From NCBI RefSeq assembly GCF_000423585.1, contig NZ_KE384054.1, forward strand, positions 202,664 through 260,171: 57,508 nucleotides of DNA, read 5' to 3'. Below the pieces are notes generated by a model, which did no database searches, had not been told where the DNA came from, and worked only from the letters and a program-made list of their open reading frames with translations. This document shows positions 28,788-36,857 of this stretch, piece after piece (the stretch's first letter is position 1; each line of letters opens with the position of its first letter). This DNA comes from Salinimicrobium xinjiangense DSM 19287. GTDB taxonomy: Bacteria > Bacteroidota > Bacteroidia > Flavobacteriales > Flavobacteriaceae. Both the position numbers and the translations under genes were made by a program.

Positions 28788-29342
28788 CTACACTGTCATT
28801 ATTTCTTTTTCCTTTACCGCAAGGATCCTGTCGATCTTCTCGATGTAGGTATCGGTAAGCTTTTGAATTTCAGCTTCTGCAGACTTCTGCAAATCTTCAG
28901 AAATGTCGAGCTTTTTGATCTCCTGATTGGCATTTTTACGATCATTACGCACTCCAATCTTGGAATCTTCAGCTTCAGCTTTTGCCTGTTTTGCAAGTTC
29001 CCGGCGACGTTCTTCTGTCAAAGGAGGAACGTTGATGATCACACTGTCTCCATTGTTCATAGGATTAAAGCCGAGATTGGCCTGCATGATCCCTTTTTCT
29101 ATTGGACCGATCATATTCTTTTCAAAGGGTTGAATGGTCAATGTCCTGGCATCGGGAGTATTAATGTTAGCAACCTGATTTAAAGGTGTCTGGCTGCCAT
29201 AGTAATCAACTCTTACACTACCTAACATAGCTGGAGTGGCCTTTCCTGCGCGGATATTTAGCAGTTGTTTCTCCAGGTGAAGAATGGCTTGATCCATTGC
29301 TTCTTTTGTACTGTCAATAATAAAATCTAACTCGTCGTCCAT
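28788..29342 (-). CDS. frr: Ribosome recycling factor
   Basis: Splits post-termination ribosomes together with EF-G. The 184-residue length is standard, and the family sequence is clear: AILHLEKQLLNIRAGKATPAML near the N terminus, LTIQPFEKNMIGPIEKGI in the middle, and PPLTEERRRELAKQAK. It lies 45 nt downstream of pyrH on the same strand, the usual pyrH-frr pairing. Confidence 0.96.
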   Translation of the reverse strand: MDDELDFIIDSTKEAMDQAILHLEKQLLNIRAGKATPAMLGSVRVDYYGSQTPLNQVANINTPDARTLTIQPFEKNMIGPIEKGIMQANLGFNPMNNGDSVIINVPPLTEERRRELAKQAKAEAEDSKIGVRNDRKNANQEIKKLDISEDLQKSAEAEIQKLTDTYIEKIDRILAVKEKEIMTV

Positions 29343-29387
29343 TTTTAATGTTTCAGTCTTAAAAACTATTTCAAATTATCTTCAAAA

Positions 29388-30095
29388 TCAAAAATTAACT
29401 TTTGTGCCTATTTTTTCCCCTGTAACTACTTTTTCAAGGTTTCCGGGCTTATTCATGTCAAAGACGATGATAGGCAGCTTATTCTCCTGGCTAAGGGTAA
29501 AAGCTGTGGTGTCCATTACTTTTAGTCCTTTTGTAAGAACATCATCGAAGCTGATAAAATCAAATTTAGTTGCTTTTTTATCAACTTCGGGATCTGCAGT
29601 GTATATACCGTCAACCCTTGTTCCTTTTAGAATGACATCTGCATGTATTTCGATAGCTCTCAGAACTGCAGCCGAATCTGTTGTAAAATAGGGATTTCCG
29701 GTGCCTCCGCCAAAAATTACAACCCGTCCCTTTTCCAGATGGCGAATAGCTTTTCTGCGGATGAAGGGCTCTGCAACTTCATTGATCTTAATGGCTGTTT
29801 GAAGTCGGGTTTGGATTCCCGCATCTTCCAGAGCACTTTGCAGGGCAAGTCCATTAATAACTGTCGCAAGCATTCCCATATGATCTCCCGTTACACGATC
29901 CATACCACGGCTGGCCCCTGCTACTCCTCTAAAGATGTTTCCGCCGCCAATAACTATGGCAACTTCCACCCCCTTCTCAATAACCGCTTTTATCTCTGCT
30001 GCATATTCGGCTAAACGTTCGGGATCGATGCCATATTGACGTTTCCCCATAAGGGCCTCTCCCGAGAGTTTTAATAAGATTCTGTTGTAATGCAT
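29388..30095 (-). CDS. pyrH: UMP kinase (uridylate kinase)
   Basis: Phosphorylates UMP to UDP in pyrimidine nucleotide synthesis. Amino-acid-kinase-fold motifs are present: [37 protein letters not shown], and [16 protein letters not shown]. The length is 235 residues. A -7-like TAGTTTTG lies at 30118-30125 on the minus strand. In many bacteria tsf directly precedes pyrH; here about 900 bp of decayed gene and palindromes separate them. Confidence 0.96.
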   Translation of the reverse strand: MHYNRILLKLSGEALMGKRQYGIDPERLAEYAAEIKAVIEKGVEVAIVIGGGNIFRGVAGASRGMDRVTGDHMGMLATVINGLALQSALEDAGIQTRLQTAIKINEVAEPFIRRKAIRHLEKGRVVIFGGGTGNPYFTTDSAAVLRAIEIHADVILKGTRVDGIYTADPEVDKKATKFDFISFDDVLTKGLKVMDTTAFTLSQENKLPIIVFDMNKPGNLEKVVTGEKIGTKVNF

Positions 30096-30250
30096 CTATG
30101 TGATTTAATGGGTTGTGCAAAACTAATGAATTTATCCTATAGATGAATAGTTCCGAAAATCAAAATAAATGTAAAATGGGGTTAAAGAAAGGTAATATTT
30201 AAATTTTACTGTCGTTTCTAAAAGGAACCTGAAATTATAGAAAAAGAAGG

Positions 30251-30618
30251 ATGAAAATTAGCATTTTTAAAACCGGATGTTTTCTGTTATGTATCCTGCA
30301 GATTGTTGCCTGCACTGTTGATCGGGATGACGAGGCCGATATCTTCGGAACCTGGATCGAAACAGCACCTGTTCCCGACAGGACCACATAGTTTTTGGTG
30401 TGGATAATCGCCTTACGCGAATTGACGGTGATGGTAATGCAGAATTCTACATCTATCGCATAGAGGATAAAACTCTGCATCTCAGGCTTGCTTCGGGTCT
30501 GGAGGGCAGTTCTGAGCTGTTCTTTGAGCAGATCAATACGAATAAACTGAAGGTAGAAAATCTTTACGCGTCCATTCCCGAAGCAGAACCGGTTTTTATC
30601 ATTTTTGAGAGGTATTGA
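30251..30618 (+). pseudogene. Frameshifted small lipoprotein
   Basis: The first frame begins at ATG 30251 and codes for a lipoprotein signal (MKISIFKTGCFLLCILQIVAC, lipobox LQIVAC) followed by FGTWIETAPV and a TAG stop at 30389-30391. The continuation is in a different frame, where IVFGVDNRLTRIDGDGNAEF and YIYRIEDKTL run to TGA at 30616-30618. A single-base shift near 30380-30390 would restore one protein of about 120 residues, resembling lipocalin-like lipoproteins of this phylum. A sequencing error cannot be excluded. A long antisense frame (30235-30678) is a shadow. Confidence 0.75.
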
Positions 30619-30620
30619 AA

Positions 30621-30683
30621 AAGAATCAAGACCGCAGCGCTGCCTGCTGGCAAGCGAGCTTCTAGAAGCAAAGAACAAGACTT
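30621..30683. repeat. Degenerate heptad-phased array
   Basis: It begins 2 nt after the lipoprotein stop. In 7-bp steps the outer words share AAGA at one phase: AAGAATC (30621), AAGACCG (30628), AAAGAAC (30670) and AAGACTT (30677). The middle (30635-30662) is a GC-rich segment in register. Confidence 0.6.
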
Positions 30684-30716
30684 ATTTCTTTTTTGCCGAC
30701 AAATAAAATTCTGGTT

Positions 30717-30924
30717 ATTGGGCTAAAGCCCTTTCTGTTTTTTTTCTTTTTTCCACCACCTGAAGGTGGTGGCAATTCATCTTTTCCATTATTAATAAAT
30801 GATTTTTTGACATGAATTGCCTCCGGCTTTAGCCGGAGGATTCAGAAAACAGCCGCCATCACAGGGCTTTAGCCCAATTTTGCGCCCTTTCAACCCTTTC
30901 CGGGTTCTAAACCCTGAAAGGGTT
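30717..30924. repeat. Nested cluster of REP-like palindromes
   Basis: A perfect 16-bp inverted repeat ATTGGGCTAAAGCCCT (30717-30732) and its complement (30863-30878) encloses two shorter palindromes: CCACCACCTGAAGGTGGTGG (30753-30772) and CCTCCGGCTTTAGCCGGAGG (30820-30839). An inner arm GGCAATTCAT/ATGAATTGCC also sits at 30771-30780 and 30812-30821. A further repeat, AACCCTTTC/GAAAGGGTT, lies at 30892-30924. The whole could fold into one branched cruciform. No transposase is present. Confidence 0.85.
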
Positions 30925-30937
30925 GGACGAACTTTAA

Positions 30938-30972
30938 ACAAAAAACCCGCTCCTTTGCAGAAGCGGGTTTTT
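30938..30972 (-). terminator. Rho-independent terminator of tsf
   Basis: AAACCCGCT (30943-30951) pairs with AGCGGGTTT (30962-30970). On the minus strand the stem is followed by TTTTTTG. It lies 23 nt beyond the tsf stop. Confidence 0.9.
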
Positions 30973-30994
30973 AAATTATAAATAAAGAAAATGA

Positions 30995-31819
30995 CTATCC
31001 TAAAGCCACTCTTTCAAAAGCTACAACATTAAGATTGGCATCTTCTGACTTTACATATTCAGATACAGACATTTTGCTGTCTTTGATGTAATCCTGGTTA
31101 ACAAGGGTATTGTCTTTAAAGAAACGCTTTATTTTACCTTTTGCGATGTTATCAAGCATAGCTTCAGGCTTACCTTCCTGTCTCAACTGGTCTTTTGCAA
31201 TTTCGATCTCTTTCTCGATCACAGACTGGTCAACACCTTCTTCGTTAAGAGCAACAGGGTTCATTGCAGCTGCCTGCATTGAAACGTTCTTTGCTACTTT
31301 TTCGGCGTTTTCTGTCTTGGCAGAAAGACCTGTAAGAACAGCAATTTTGTTACCTGCGTGGATGTAAGATCCTACAAATGGAGCTTCAAGAGTCCTGAAG
31401 TCACCAATCTCGATCTTCTCTCCAATTACTCCGGTTTGCTCAGTAAGTTTATCCTGAACAGTGATCCCTTTGTAATCTTTTGAAAGCAACTCTTCTTTAG
31501 AGTTTACGTTCATTGCAAGCTCAGCGAAATCTTCAGCCAACTGAATGAAAGATTCGTTTTTTGCAACGAAATCTGTCTCACAGTTAAGAGAAACGATCAC
31601 ACCTCTTGAATTGTCTGCATTTACTTTTGCGATAGCAACACCTTCAGCTGATTCTCTGTCGGCACGGTTTGCAGCTACTTTTTGTCCTTTCTTACGAAGG
31701 ACCTCAATAGCTTTATCGTAATCTCCTTCGGCTTCTACCAAAGCTTTTTTGCAGTCCATCATCCCGGCACCGGTAGCCTGTCTTAGTTTATTTACTTCTG
31801 CGGCGGTTATATTTGCCAT
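30995..31819 (-). CDS. tsf: Elongation factor Ts
   Basis: Nucleotide exchange factor for EF-Tu. It carries the N-terminal UBA-like domain with KLRQATGAGMMDCKKALVEA and the EF-Tu-contacting TDFVAKNESF motif near residue 80. The 274-residue length is typical of bacteria. It follows rpsB by 88 nt, and an inverted repeat AGTCGTT/AACGACT (31846-31885) sits in the gap. Confidence 0.96.
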   Translation of the reverse strand: MANITAAEVNKLRQATGAGMMDCKKALVEAEGDYDKAIEVLRKKGQKVAANRADRESAEGVAIAKVNADNSRGVIVSLNCETDFVAKNESFIQLAEDFAELAMNVNSKEELLSKDYKGITVQDKLTEQTGVIGEKIEIGDFRTLEAPFVGSYIHAGNKIAVLTGLSAKTENAEKVAKNVSMQAAAMNPVALNEEGVDQSVIEKEIEIAKDQLRQEGKPEAMLDNIAKGKIKRFFKDNTLVNQDYIKDSKMSVSEYVKSEDANLNVVAFERVALG

Positions 31820-31907
31820 AGTTAATATGTTTTTTAAAATGAATAAGTCGTTCAGCTAAATTCAGGAGAATGCAACTAAACGACTCATAGATTAATTATA
31901 TGAACTT

Positions 31908-32807
31908 CTATTCTTCCTCGTTGTCGTTAGAACGTGCATCTGCCAAAGTCTCTTTTTTAGACTCCAGTTTCACATCTTCCTGAGCTTCCTTCATGTCTTT
32001 TTTATCCTGTGGATCTGTAGACGGAACTTCAGTTTCTAATTTCGGTTTTCTTGCTCTTGGAGCTTTTGCCGGTTTGTCTTCTGCAGCATCTTCTTCTTTA
32101 CCTTCTTTTCCGGAAGCTTTTCTTTCAGAAAGACCTTCCACGATTGAGTCAGCAACGTAAGAAACAACTTTGTTGATTGATTTTGAAGCATCATCATTTG
32201 CAGGGATCACATAATCCACATCTCTTGGATCTGAATTGGTGTCAACCATTGCAAAAATTGGAATGTTTAATTTTTGAGCTTCTTTAACCGCGATGTGTTC
32301 ACGAGTGATGTCTACTACGAATAGCGCACCCGGAAGGCGGCTCATTTCTGAAATAGAACCTAAGTTTTTCTCTAACTTAGCTCTTAAACGATCTACTTGT
32401 AAGCGTTCTTTTTTAGAAAGCGTGTTGAAAGTACCGTCTTTCTTCATTCTGTCGATAGAAGCCATTTTCTTAACAGCTTTGCGAATAGTGATGAAGTTGG
32501 TCAACATACCACCGGGCCATCTTTCTGTGATGTAAGGCATGTTAGCTCTTTCGGCTTGTTCAGCAACAATTTCTTTTGCTTGTTTTTTGGTAGCTACGAA
32601 GAGTATTTTTCTACCGCTGGCTGCGATTTTGCTAAGAGCCTCACCGGCTTCCTGCATTTTAGCAGCACTTTTATAAAGGTTGATGATGTGAATCCCGTTG
32701 CGCTCCATATATATGTAAGGCGCCATGTTTGGATTCCATCTTCTTGTGAGGTGACCAAAGTGTACACCTGCATCAAGTAATTCTTTTACTTCTACTTTGT
32801 TTGCCAT
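31908..32807 (-). CDS. rpsB: 30S ribosomal protein S2
   Basis: Structural protein of the small subunit. The family core is clear (LLDAGVHFGHLTRRWNPNM at the N terminus, ERWPGGMLTNF, FVVDITREHIAVKEAQKL, DTNSDP). The protein is 299 residues, about 55 more than E. coli S2, because of a C-terminal tail rich in Lys, Glu, Asp, Ala and Pro (from about residue 235). Extended S2 tails are usual in Bacteroidota. A structured leader lies upstream. Confidence 0.97.
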   Translation of the reverse strand: MANKVEVKELLDAGVHFGHLTRRWNPNMAPYIYMERNGIHIINLYKSAAKMQEAGEALSKIAASGRKILFVATKKQAKEIVAEQAERANMPYITERWPGGMLTNFITIRKAVKKMASIDRMKKDGTFNTLSKKERLQVDRLRAKLEKNLGSISEMSRLPGALFVVDITREHIAVKEAQKLNIPIFAMVDTNSDPRDVDYVIPANDDASKSINKVVSYVADSIVEGLSERKASGKEGKEEDAAEDKPAKAPRARKPKLETEVPSTDPQDKKDMKEAQEDVKLESKKETLADARSNDNEEE

Positions 32808-32984
32808 TTTTGTAATAGTTTACGTTCTGTTGAGATAGCAACAATCAGGTGGCGATATAATATCCGGCCCTGACCGTTTAGATGCTAAACTAACCACCGG
32901 CACTTCTTTAAGCGTAGCTCCGGAGTAACAACAAAAATCTTATGATTTAAATGAACTTTTTGGTGCTTTCAACACCAAATAATA
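32808..32984 (-). promoter_or_regulatory. Structured leader between rpsI and rpsB
   Basis: Read on the minus strand, this 177-nt gap first has a hairpin TTGGTG-TTGAAAG-CACCAA just after rpsI. A compact region follows with GTTTAG-CAT-CTAAAC as a stem, CCGG/CCGG, and GGTGG that could pair with the distant CCACC near 32860-32866. Such pairings suggest a folded RNA or S2-binding autoregulatory leader. This is inferred from base pairing only; no known Rfam family was matched by eye. Confidence 0.45.
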
Positions 32985-33371
32985 TTAACGTTTAGAGAAC
33001 TGGAATTTCTTACGGGCTTTCTTCTGACCGAATTTCTTACGTTCGACCATTCTTGGGTCTCTTGTAAGTAATCCTTCAGGCTTAAGCGTAGTTCTGTTCT
33101 CAGCATCCAACTCTACCATAGCTCTTGAAAGGGCAAGACGAATAGCTTCTGCCTGTCCTGTGATCCCACCACCGTAAACATTAACTTTGATATCAAAGCT
33201 TTCATTGTTACCGGTCATGTTAAGAGGCTGTCTTACTTTGTACTGAAGCGTGCTTGTAGAGAAGTAATCCTTAACGTCTTTTTTGTTTACAGTGATGTTT
33301 CCGCTTCCTGTAGAAACGTAAACACGTGCAACTGCCGTTTTTCTACGGCCAATTTTGTGAATAACTTCCAT
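32985..33371 (-). CDS. rpsI: 30S ribosomal protein S9
   Basis: Small-subunit protein at the decoding region. Family signatures are GRRKTAVARVYVSTGSGNITVN at the N terminus, GGGITGQAEAIRLALSRAM, and the basic C-terminal KKFGQKKARKKFQFSKR. It is 128 residues, standard. Its start overlaps the rplM stop by one base, so the two are translationally coupled. Confidence 0.97.
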   Translation of the reverse strand: MEVIHKIGRRKTAVARVYVSTGSGNITVNKKDVKDYFSTSTLQYKVRQPLNMTGNNESFDIKVNVYGGGITGQAEAIRLALSRAMVELDAENRTTLKPEGLLTRDPRMVERKKFGQKKARKKFQFSKR

Positions 33372-33826
33372 TACTTAAGATCGTTTAAGTTAATAGTTTT
33401 TGGTTTTTGCGCCTCAACATTATGTTCAGATCCTGCAAAAACTCTTAGGTTTCGGAAAAGATCTGCTCCAAGTTTGTTCTTTGGTAGCATTCCTTTTACT
33501 GCATTTTCCACAAGTCTCTCTGGACCTTTAGTGAATAATTCCGAAGCAGTTAAACTTCTTTGACCCCCAGGATAGCCGGTGTGGCGAATGTACTCTTTAG
33601 AGTCCCATTTCTTTCCTGTTAAGTTGATCTTCTCGGCATTGATAACAACTACATTATCACCGCAATCAACGTGTGGGGTAAAATTAGCTTTGTACTTTCC
33701 TCTTAGTAGCTTTGCCACTATAGAAGAAAGGCGGCCAAGGGCCTGTCCTTCAGCATCTACAACAACCCACTCCTTATTGACAGTGGCTTTGTTGGCAGAA
33801 ACCGTTTTGTAGCTTAATGTGTCCAC
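33371..33826 (-). CDS. rplM: 50S ribosomal protein L13
   Basis: Early-assembling large-subunit protein. WVVVDAEGQALGRLSSIVAKLLRGK, YIRHTGYPGGQRSLTA and VKGMLPKNKLG are all present; 151 residues. It is the first gene of rplM-rpsI(-rpsB-tsf). A consensus promoter lies about 57 nt upstream, and the leader holds a small hairpin CCCTG-TTTTATG-CAGGG (33864-33880). Confidence 0.97.
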   Translation of the reverse strand: MDTLSYKTVSANKATVNKEWVVVDAEGQALGRLSSIVAKLLRGKYKANFTPHVDCGDNVVVINAEKINLTGKKWDSKEYIRHTGYPGGQRSLTASELFTKGPERLVENAVKGMLPKNKLGADLFRNLRVFAGSEHNVEAQKPKTINLNDLK

Positions 33827-33882
33827 ACTAATTAAATTTACTTAATAATTAAACATTCCATTCCCTGCATAAAACAGGGGTG

Positions 33883-33912
33883 CAAATGTACAATTATAAA
33901 TTTATAATTCAA
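33883..33912 (-). promoter_or_regulatory. Promoter of rplM-rpsI
   Basis: On the minus strand TTG (33910-33912), 19 nt, then TACATTTG (33883-33890): an exact match to the flavobacterial consensus, in line with a strong ribosomal-protein promoter. Confidence 0.8.
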
Positions 33913-34164
33913 ATGCCAGATTATTAATTTAATGGAGGAAAAGTTTCGGACTATCAGACCTCTCCAAAATGGGCTTTTTTTTATGTCTTTCCCGAACTAC
34001 ATTTTCTGCTTCTGAAGATTTTTGCAGCCAATGAACAGACTGAATTATCATTAGATATTTATAAACGCTTTATCGACGAAATACTTATAATTCCGATTAA
34101 CGGAAAATAAAGTGTTAAAAAATTATTAATTAATTTTTCTCTCTCTTACATTTGTCTCCTCAAA
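33913..34164. other. Intergenic region without a supported gene
   Basis: Two short overlapping frames exist (33932-34015, 27 residues; and a start-less frame ending at 34110). Neither shows a domain, signal or RBS. A -7 element TACATTTG at 34147-34154 probably serves the downstream lipoprotein gene. Confidence 0.5.
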
Positions 34165-34803
34165 ATGAATGACTTGACTATGAAGAGAAATTTACTTTAT
34201 GTTATTTGGGGAATTATGTTGACACCCCTTCTTTTTTCCTGCTCAACAGATGAAATGAGCAGTGACTCCCAGGACCTGAATCTCTCAGGTACTGCCACCG
34301 TTCAGGAAGAACAGATCCTGGTTTCAGACCTTGTAGGAACCTGGAACATTTATTCCATGACCTCTGTTCCTTTAGAAGAGGGTGGCGAAGCTACAGCCGT
34401 TGATTTTGATCAGAACGGGAGCTTTACCTATGACCTGTTAGAGGAAACAGATTGTTTTGATGCTATGTATTTTACTTTTGAAGATACGGGTAATGTGCAA
34501 ACTACGCAGTCGCGATTGTTCTTTTCTGCTACTACAGGTATGTTCTCCTGCCAAACCACAAAAGATTATACCGCCACTTATTCTGTGGAGGAGGGAAATA
34601 TCCTTACCATAAATTTTAAAGTTAATGATGTGGATTACACCGAAACAAGATCAATTTCCCGATACACGGACAATGGGAATGAATTTCTAAAAGTCACCCT
34701 TACCAAAGAAGAGACGGATGCTGCAGTTTATGTTTCACCGGACCCGGGAAATACAGTAGCTTCAGAAATTCAAAAAATCGAAATGATCTATATAAAACAA
34801 TAA
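34165..34803 (+). CDS. Lipocalin-like lipoprotein
   Basis: An exported lipoprotein of 212 residues, or 207 if the better start Met6 (34180) is used. The signal ends at lipobox LLFSC (Cys26 in the long form) followed by STDEMSSDS. The mature part begins the lipocalin-like pattern with LVGTWNIYSM near residue 56 and has alternating beta strands (FYSATT and ATYSVEEGNILTINF regions). Two cysteines may form a disulfide (TDCFDAM and FSCQTT). The function is unknown. It ends in a terminator. Confidence 0.8.
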   Translation: MNDLTMKRNLLYVIWGIMLTPLLFSCSTDEMSSDSQDLNLSGTATVQEEQILVSDLVGTWNIYSMTSVPLEEGGEATAVDFDQNGSFTYDLLEETDCFDAMYFTFEDTGNVQTTQSRLFFSATTGMFSCQTTKDYTATYSVEEGNILTINFKVNDVDYTETRSISRYTDNGNEFLKVTLTKEETDAAVYVSPDPGNTVASEIQKIEMIYIKQ

Positions 34804-34830
34804 AGAGCTTTTTTGCCCCCAATGTAAAAG

Positions 34831-34862
34831 TCCCCCCAAAATTGATTCGGGGGATTTTTTTA
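34831..34862 (+). terminator. Rho-independent terminator after the lipoprotein gene
   Basis: TCCCCC pairs with GGGGGA around an AAAATTGATTC-type loop, followed by TTTTTTT. Confidence 0.88.
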
Positions 34863-34904
34863 TTTTTAATTTTATTGATTGCGGTTGTGGGATATATTAT
34901 ATGG

Positions 34905-35213
34905 ATCTGTCGTACCTACGGCACTCTTGGGAATCTGCCCGTTTTACCCCGGAATGAATTCCGGGGCTAAAGATCTTTCGTGCCGCTGGCACTATGTATT
35001 GGTACGAAATAAATAAATGCCGTTAGGCTTGAACGATTAATTAGCCACGGGCTTCAGCCCGTGGATTTCATGGAATAAGTTTAGGCAAGGCCGATCAATT
35101 TTGAGGTTGACTGGTTAGAGTAAATCTGTCGTACCTACGGCACTCTTGGGAATCTTCACGTTTTAGCCCCGGAATGAATTCCGGGGCTAAAGATCTTTCG
35201 TGCCTCGGGCACT
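34905..35213. repeat. Two direct copies of an 89-90-bp palindrome-bearing repeat
   Basis: Copy one is 34905-34993 and copy two 35124-35213. Both run from ATCTGTCGTACCTACGGCAC through CCCCGGAATGAATTCCGGGG (a perfect palindrome, 34947-34966 in copy one) to TCTTTCGTGCC. Between them a different hairpin CCACGGGCTTCAGCCCGTGG occupies 35045-35064. A partial third copy of the palindrome half lies near 35261-35276. No gene is present in 34863-35371. Confidence 0.88.
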
Positions 35214-35332
35214 GTTTTCTACTAGGACACTAAAAACCTGAATTCTATTAGGATCTTGAAATAAATTCCGGGGCTAAATACATTTTGCCCCTTTAAAAAC
35301 CCTTGATGATTTTCGTGGATATTTTATTTAAG

Positions 35333-35388
35333 TCTACTATCTCTCATCTACTATCTCCCGACTACTACCGTCTATTTTCTACTATCTA
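35333..35388. repeat. Degenerate heptad array overlapping a stop codon
   Basis: Eight units in 7-bp register on the plus strand include TCTACTA (35333 and 35347) and ACTACTA (35361). The stop codon of the AI-2E family gene (35372-35374) lies inside, so the array encodes that protein's last residues. Confidence 0.8.
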
Positions 35389-36421
35389 CCGCCTTTTTTT
35401 CCATAGGCTTAACATAAAGATCCTGCACCAGGATAATAATGATCAATACTAGAGGAGTTGCGAAAACCACTCCCCAAATTCCTGTCATTGCTCCCACAAA
35501 AAGCTGGGAAAGAATGATCAGAGCCGGCGGGATCTTTATCAGCTTTTTTTGGGCCTGCGGATTTATCAAACTGCTTTCGAGAAGTTGTATTCCGGTGTAG
35601 AGAATAGCGACAATAAGGGCAGTGGTAGGATTAATTGCCAAACCTATAAGTACAGCAGGGATCATGGCAGCTAAAGGTCCGAAATTAGGAATAAAATTCA
35701 GGATCCCCGCAATAAGAGCCAAAGTGAGCCACATAGGGAAGCCGAGAATTACCAGTCCTATAGCGGTTAATACAAAAACTGCCAGCATGGCAATAAATTT
35801 TGCCGCCAGCCATTTGGTTAAGCCTGTTCCCAAATGTTCCAGTACCTCTTCTGCCTTTTCTCTTTTAGGTGGAGGAACAAGATGAATGATACCGTTTTTG
35901 TAAAGCCCGGGAGAAATAGTGAAGAATATTCCAATAAGCAGGATGATATAAATGTCTCCTAATCCACCAAAAGTGGTCATAAAGAAGCGACTAATAAAAT
36001 TTGGTAAGTCATCTGAATTTTGCAACTCTTCTATTTGCTCAAGAACTTCCCTGCCTACACGACTACCACTCAGGGATTGTTGTGCATCATTTACTAACTG
36101 CGGAAAAGTTTCTTCGATCTGTGATGCCTGCGAGCTTACGGTAGCTCCTATAAGCCAAAAAATGCCTGCGGCGACCAAAATTGATCCCAATAATGAAATT
36201 GACATTGTGATTTTCCTGCTCCAGCCCGTCTTTTTTGCTATAAAGGAGCTCAAGCCTCTAAAGAAGCAAGCGATCAATGCTCCGGCAAGTACAAGAATGA
36301 GTATATTGAAAGTAGCTTCAAAGATAAGGAGCAGAGTAGCTATAAGGGAGAAAATTCCGCCCACTATCCAAACCTTTTGTACAAAAGAATAATGGGGTTC
36401 TGCTTCTTGGGAATCTGGCAT
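35372..36421 (-). CDS. AI-2E family (PerM/YdiK-type) membrane transporter
   Basis: A 349-residue integral membrane protein with about eight helices. The N terminus has two helices (VGGIFSLIATLLLIF and LILVLAGALIACFFRGLS). A soluble loop with LSGSRVGREVLEQIEEL follows, then the conserved block FPMWLTLALIAGILNFIPNFGPLAAMIPAVLIGL typical of this family. Members export small metabolites or ions; autoinducer-2 transport is not shown for most. Its final residues (VDSRK) fall within a heptad DNA array, so the C terminus may be variable among strains. Confidence 0.88.
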   Translation of the reverse strand: MPDSQEAEPHYSFVQKVWIVGGIFSLIATLLLIFEATFNILILVLAGALIACFFRGLSSFIAKKTGWSRKITMSISLLGSILVAAGIFWLIGATVSSQASQIEETFPQLVNDAQQSLSGSRVGREVLEQIEELQNSDDLPNFISRFFMTTFGGLGDIYIILLIGIFFTISPGLYKNGIIHLVPPPKREKAEEVLEHLGTGLTKWLAAKFIAMLAVFVLTAIGLVILGFPMWLTLALIAGILNFIPNFGPLAAMIPAVLIGLAINPTTALIVAILYTGIQLLESSLINPQAQKKLIKIPPALIILSQLFVGAMTGIWGVVFATPLVLIIIILVQDLYVKPMEKKAVDSRK

Positions 36422-36503
36422 GGTTGATCAGGTTCGTTAACCCTTTCAAGGTATTAAAGATTTTCAGCAAGTCTTCTTAAGGAAATTTTAATTAGCTTAA
36501 ATT

Positions 36504-36573
36504 CAAGCACCAGGCACCAAATTCCAAGCACCAAATTCCAAGCACCGAATTCCAAGCAGGAAATTCCAAATCC
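36504..36573. repeat. Degenerate heptad-phased array, ten units
   Basis: A continuous 7-bp register alternates CAAGCAC-like and CAAATTC-like words, e.g. CAAGCAC at 36504, 36525 and 36539 and CAAATTC at 36518 and 36532. It is the reverse-complement relative of words in the 552-656 array. Confidence 0.88.
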
Positions 36574-36670
36574 AGTTAACTAAGCCTGATATTGGTTGCC
36601 CTTTTTCACAAACTTTTCAACTATGAAAACAGGCAACCGGGGACAATAATTAACAGGCATCGTAAAAAAT

Positions 36671-36731
36671 CCTGATGAGATCTCTCGTCACATCTCCTTT
36701 CTTCGAAAGAAAATGCTCTGTCGAGATGACA
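36671..36731. repeat. Dispersed repeat, copy A
   Basis: GATGAGATCTCTCGTC followed after a diverged centre by GCTCTGTCGAGATGACA. The reverse complement of the same pair of ends occurs at 57021-57079, so this is a dispersed intergenic element about 60 bp long. Confidence 0.8.
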
Positions 36732-36791
36732 GTTTCAGTGATTATTCGTTAAACCTTGATTTTTAAACATTTATAAGTTTATTCAGACAAA

Positions 36792-36854
36792 AGTCTTGGC
36801 TCCTGGTTCTTAGTTCTAGATTTTATTCCCAACCTTGAATTTTGAACCTTGAAT
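36792..36854. repeat. Degenerate heptad-phased array next to the polA stop
   Basis: Nine 7-bp units in register on the plus strand run from AGTCTTG (36792) through GTTCTTA (36806) to CTTGAAT (36834 and 36848), ending 3 nt before the polA stop codon (36858). Confidence 0.8.
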
Positions 36855-36857
36855 TGT

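Noticed and set aside
30235-30678. 147-residue minus-strand frame
   Set aside because: It mirrors a plus-strand lipoprotein with a clear lipobox and frameshift; the antisense product is unrecognisable and partly repeat-derived.
33932-34110. Two short frames between rplM and the lipoprotein gene
   Set aside because: One has only 27 residues and the other has no start codon; neither has a motif or RBS.
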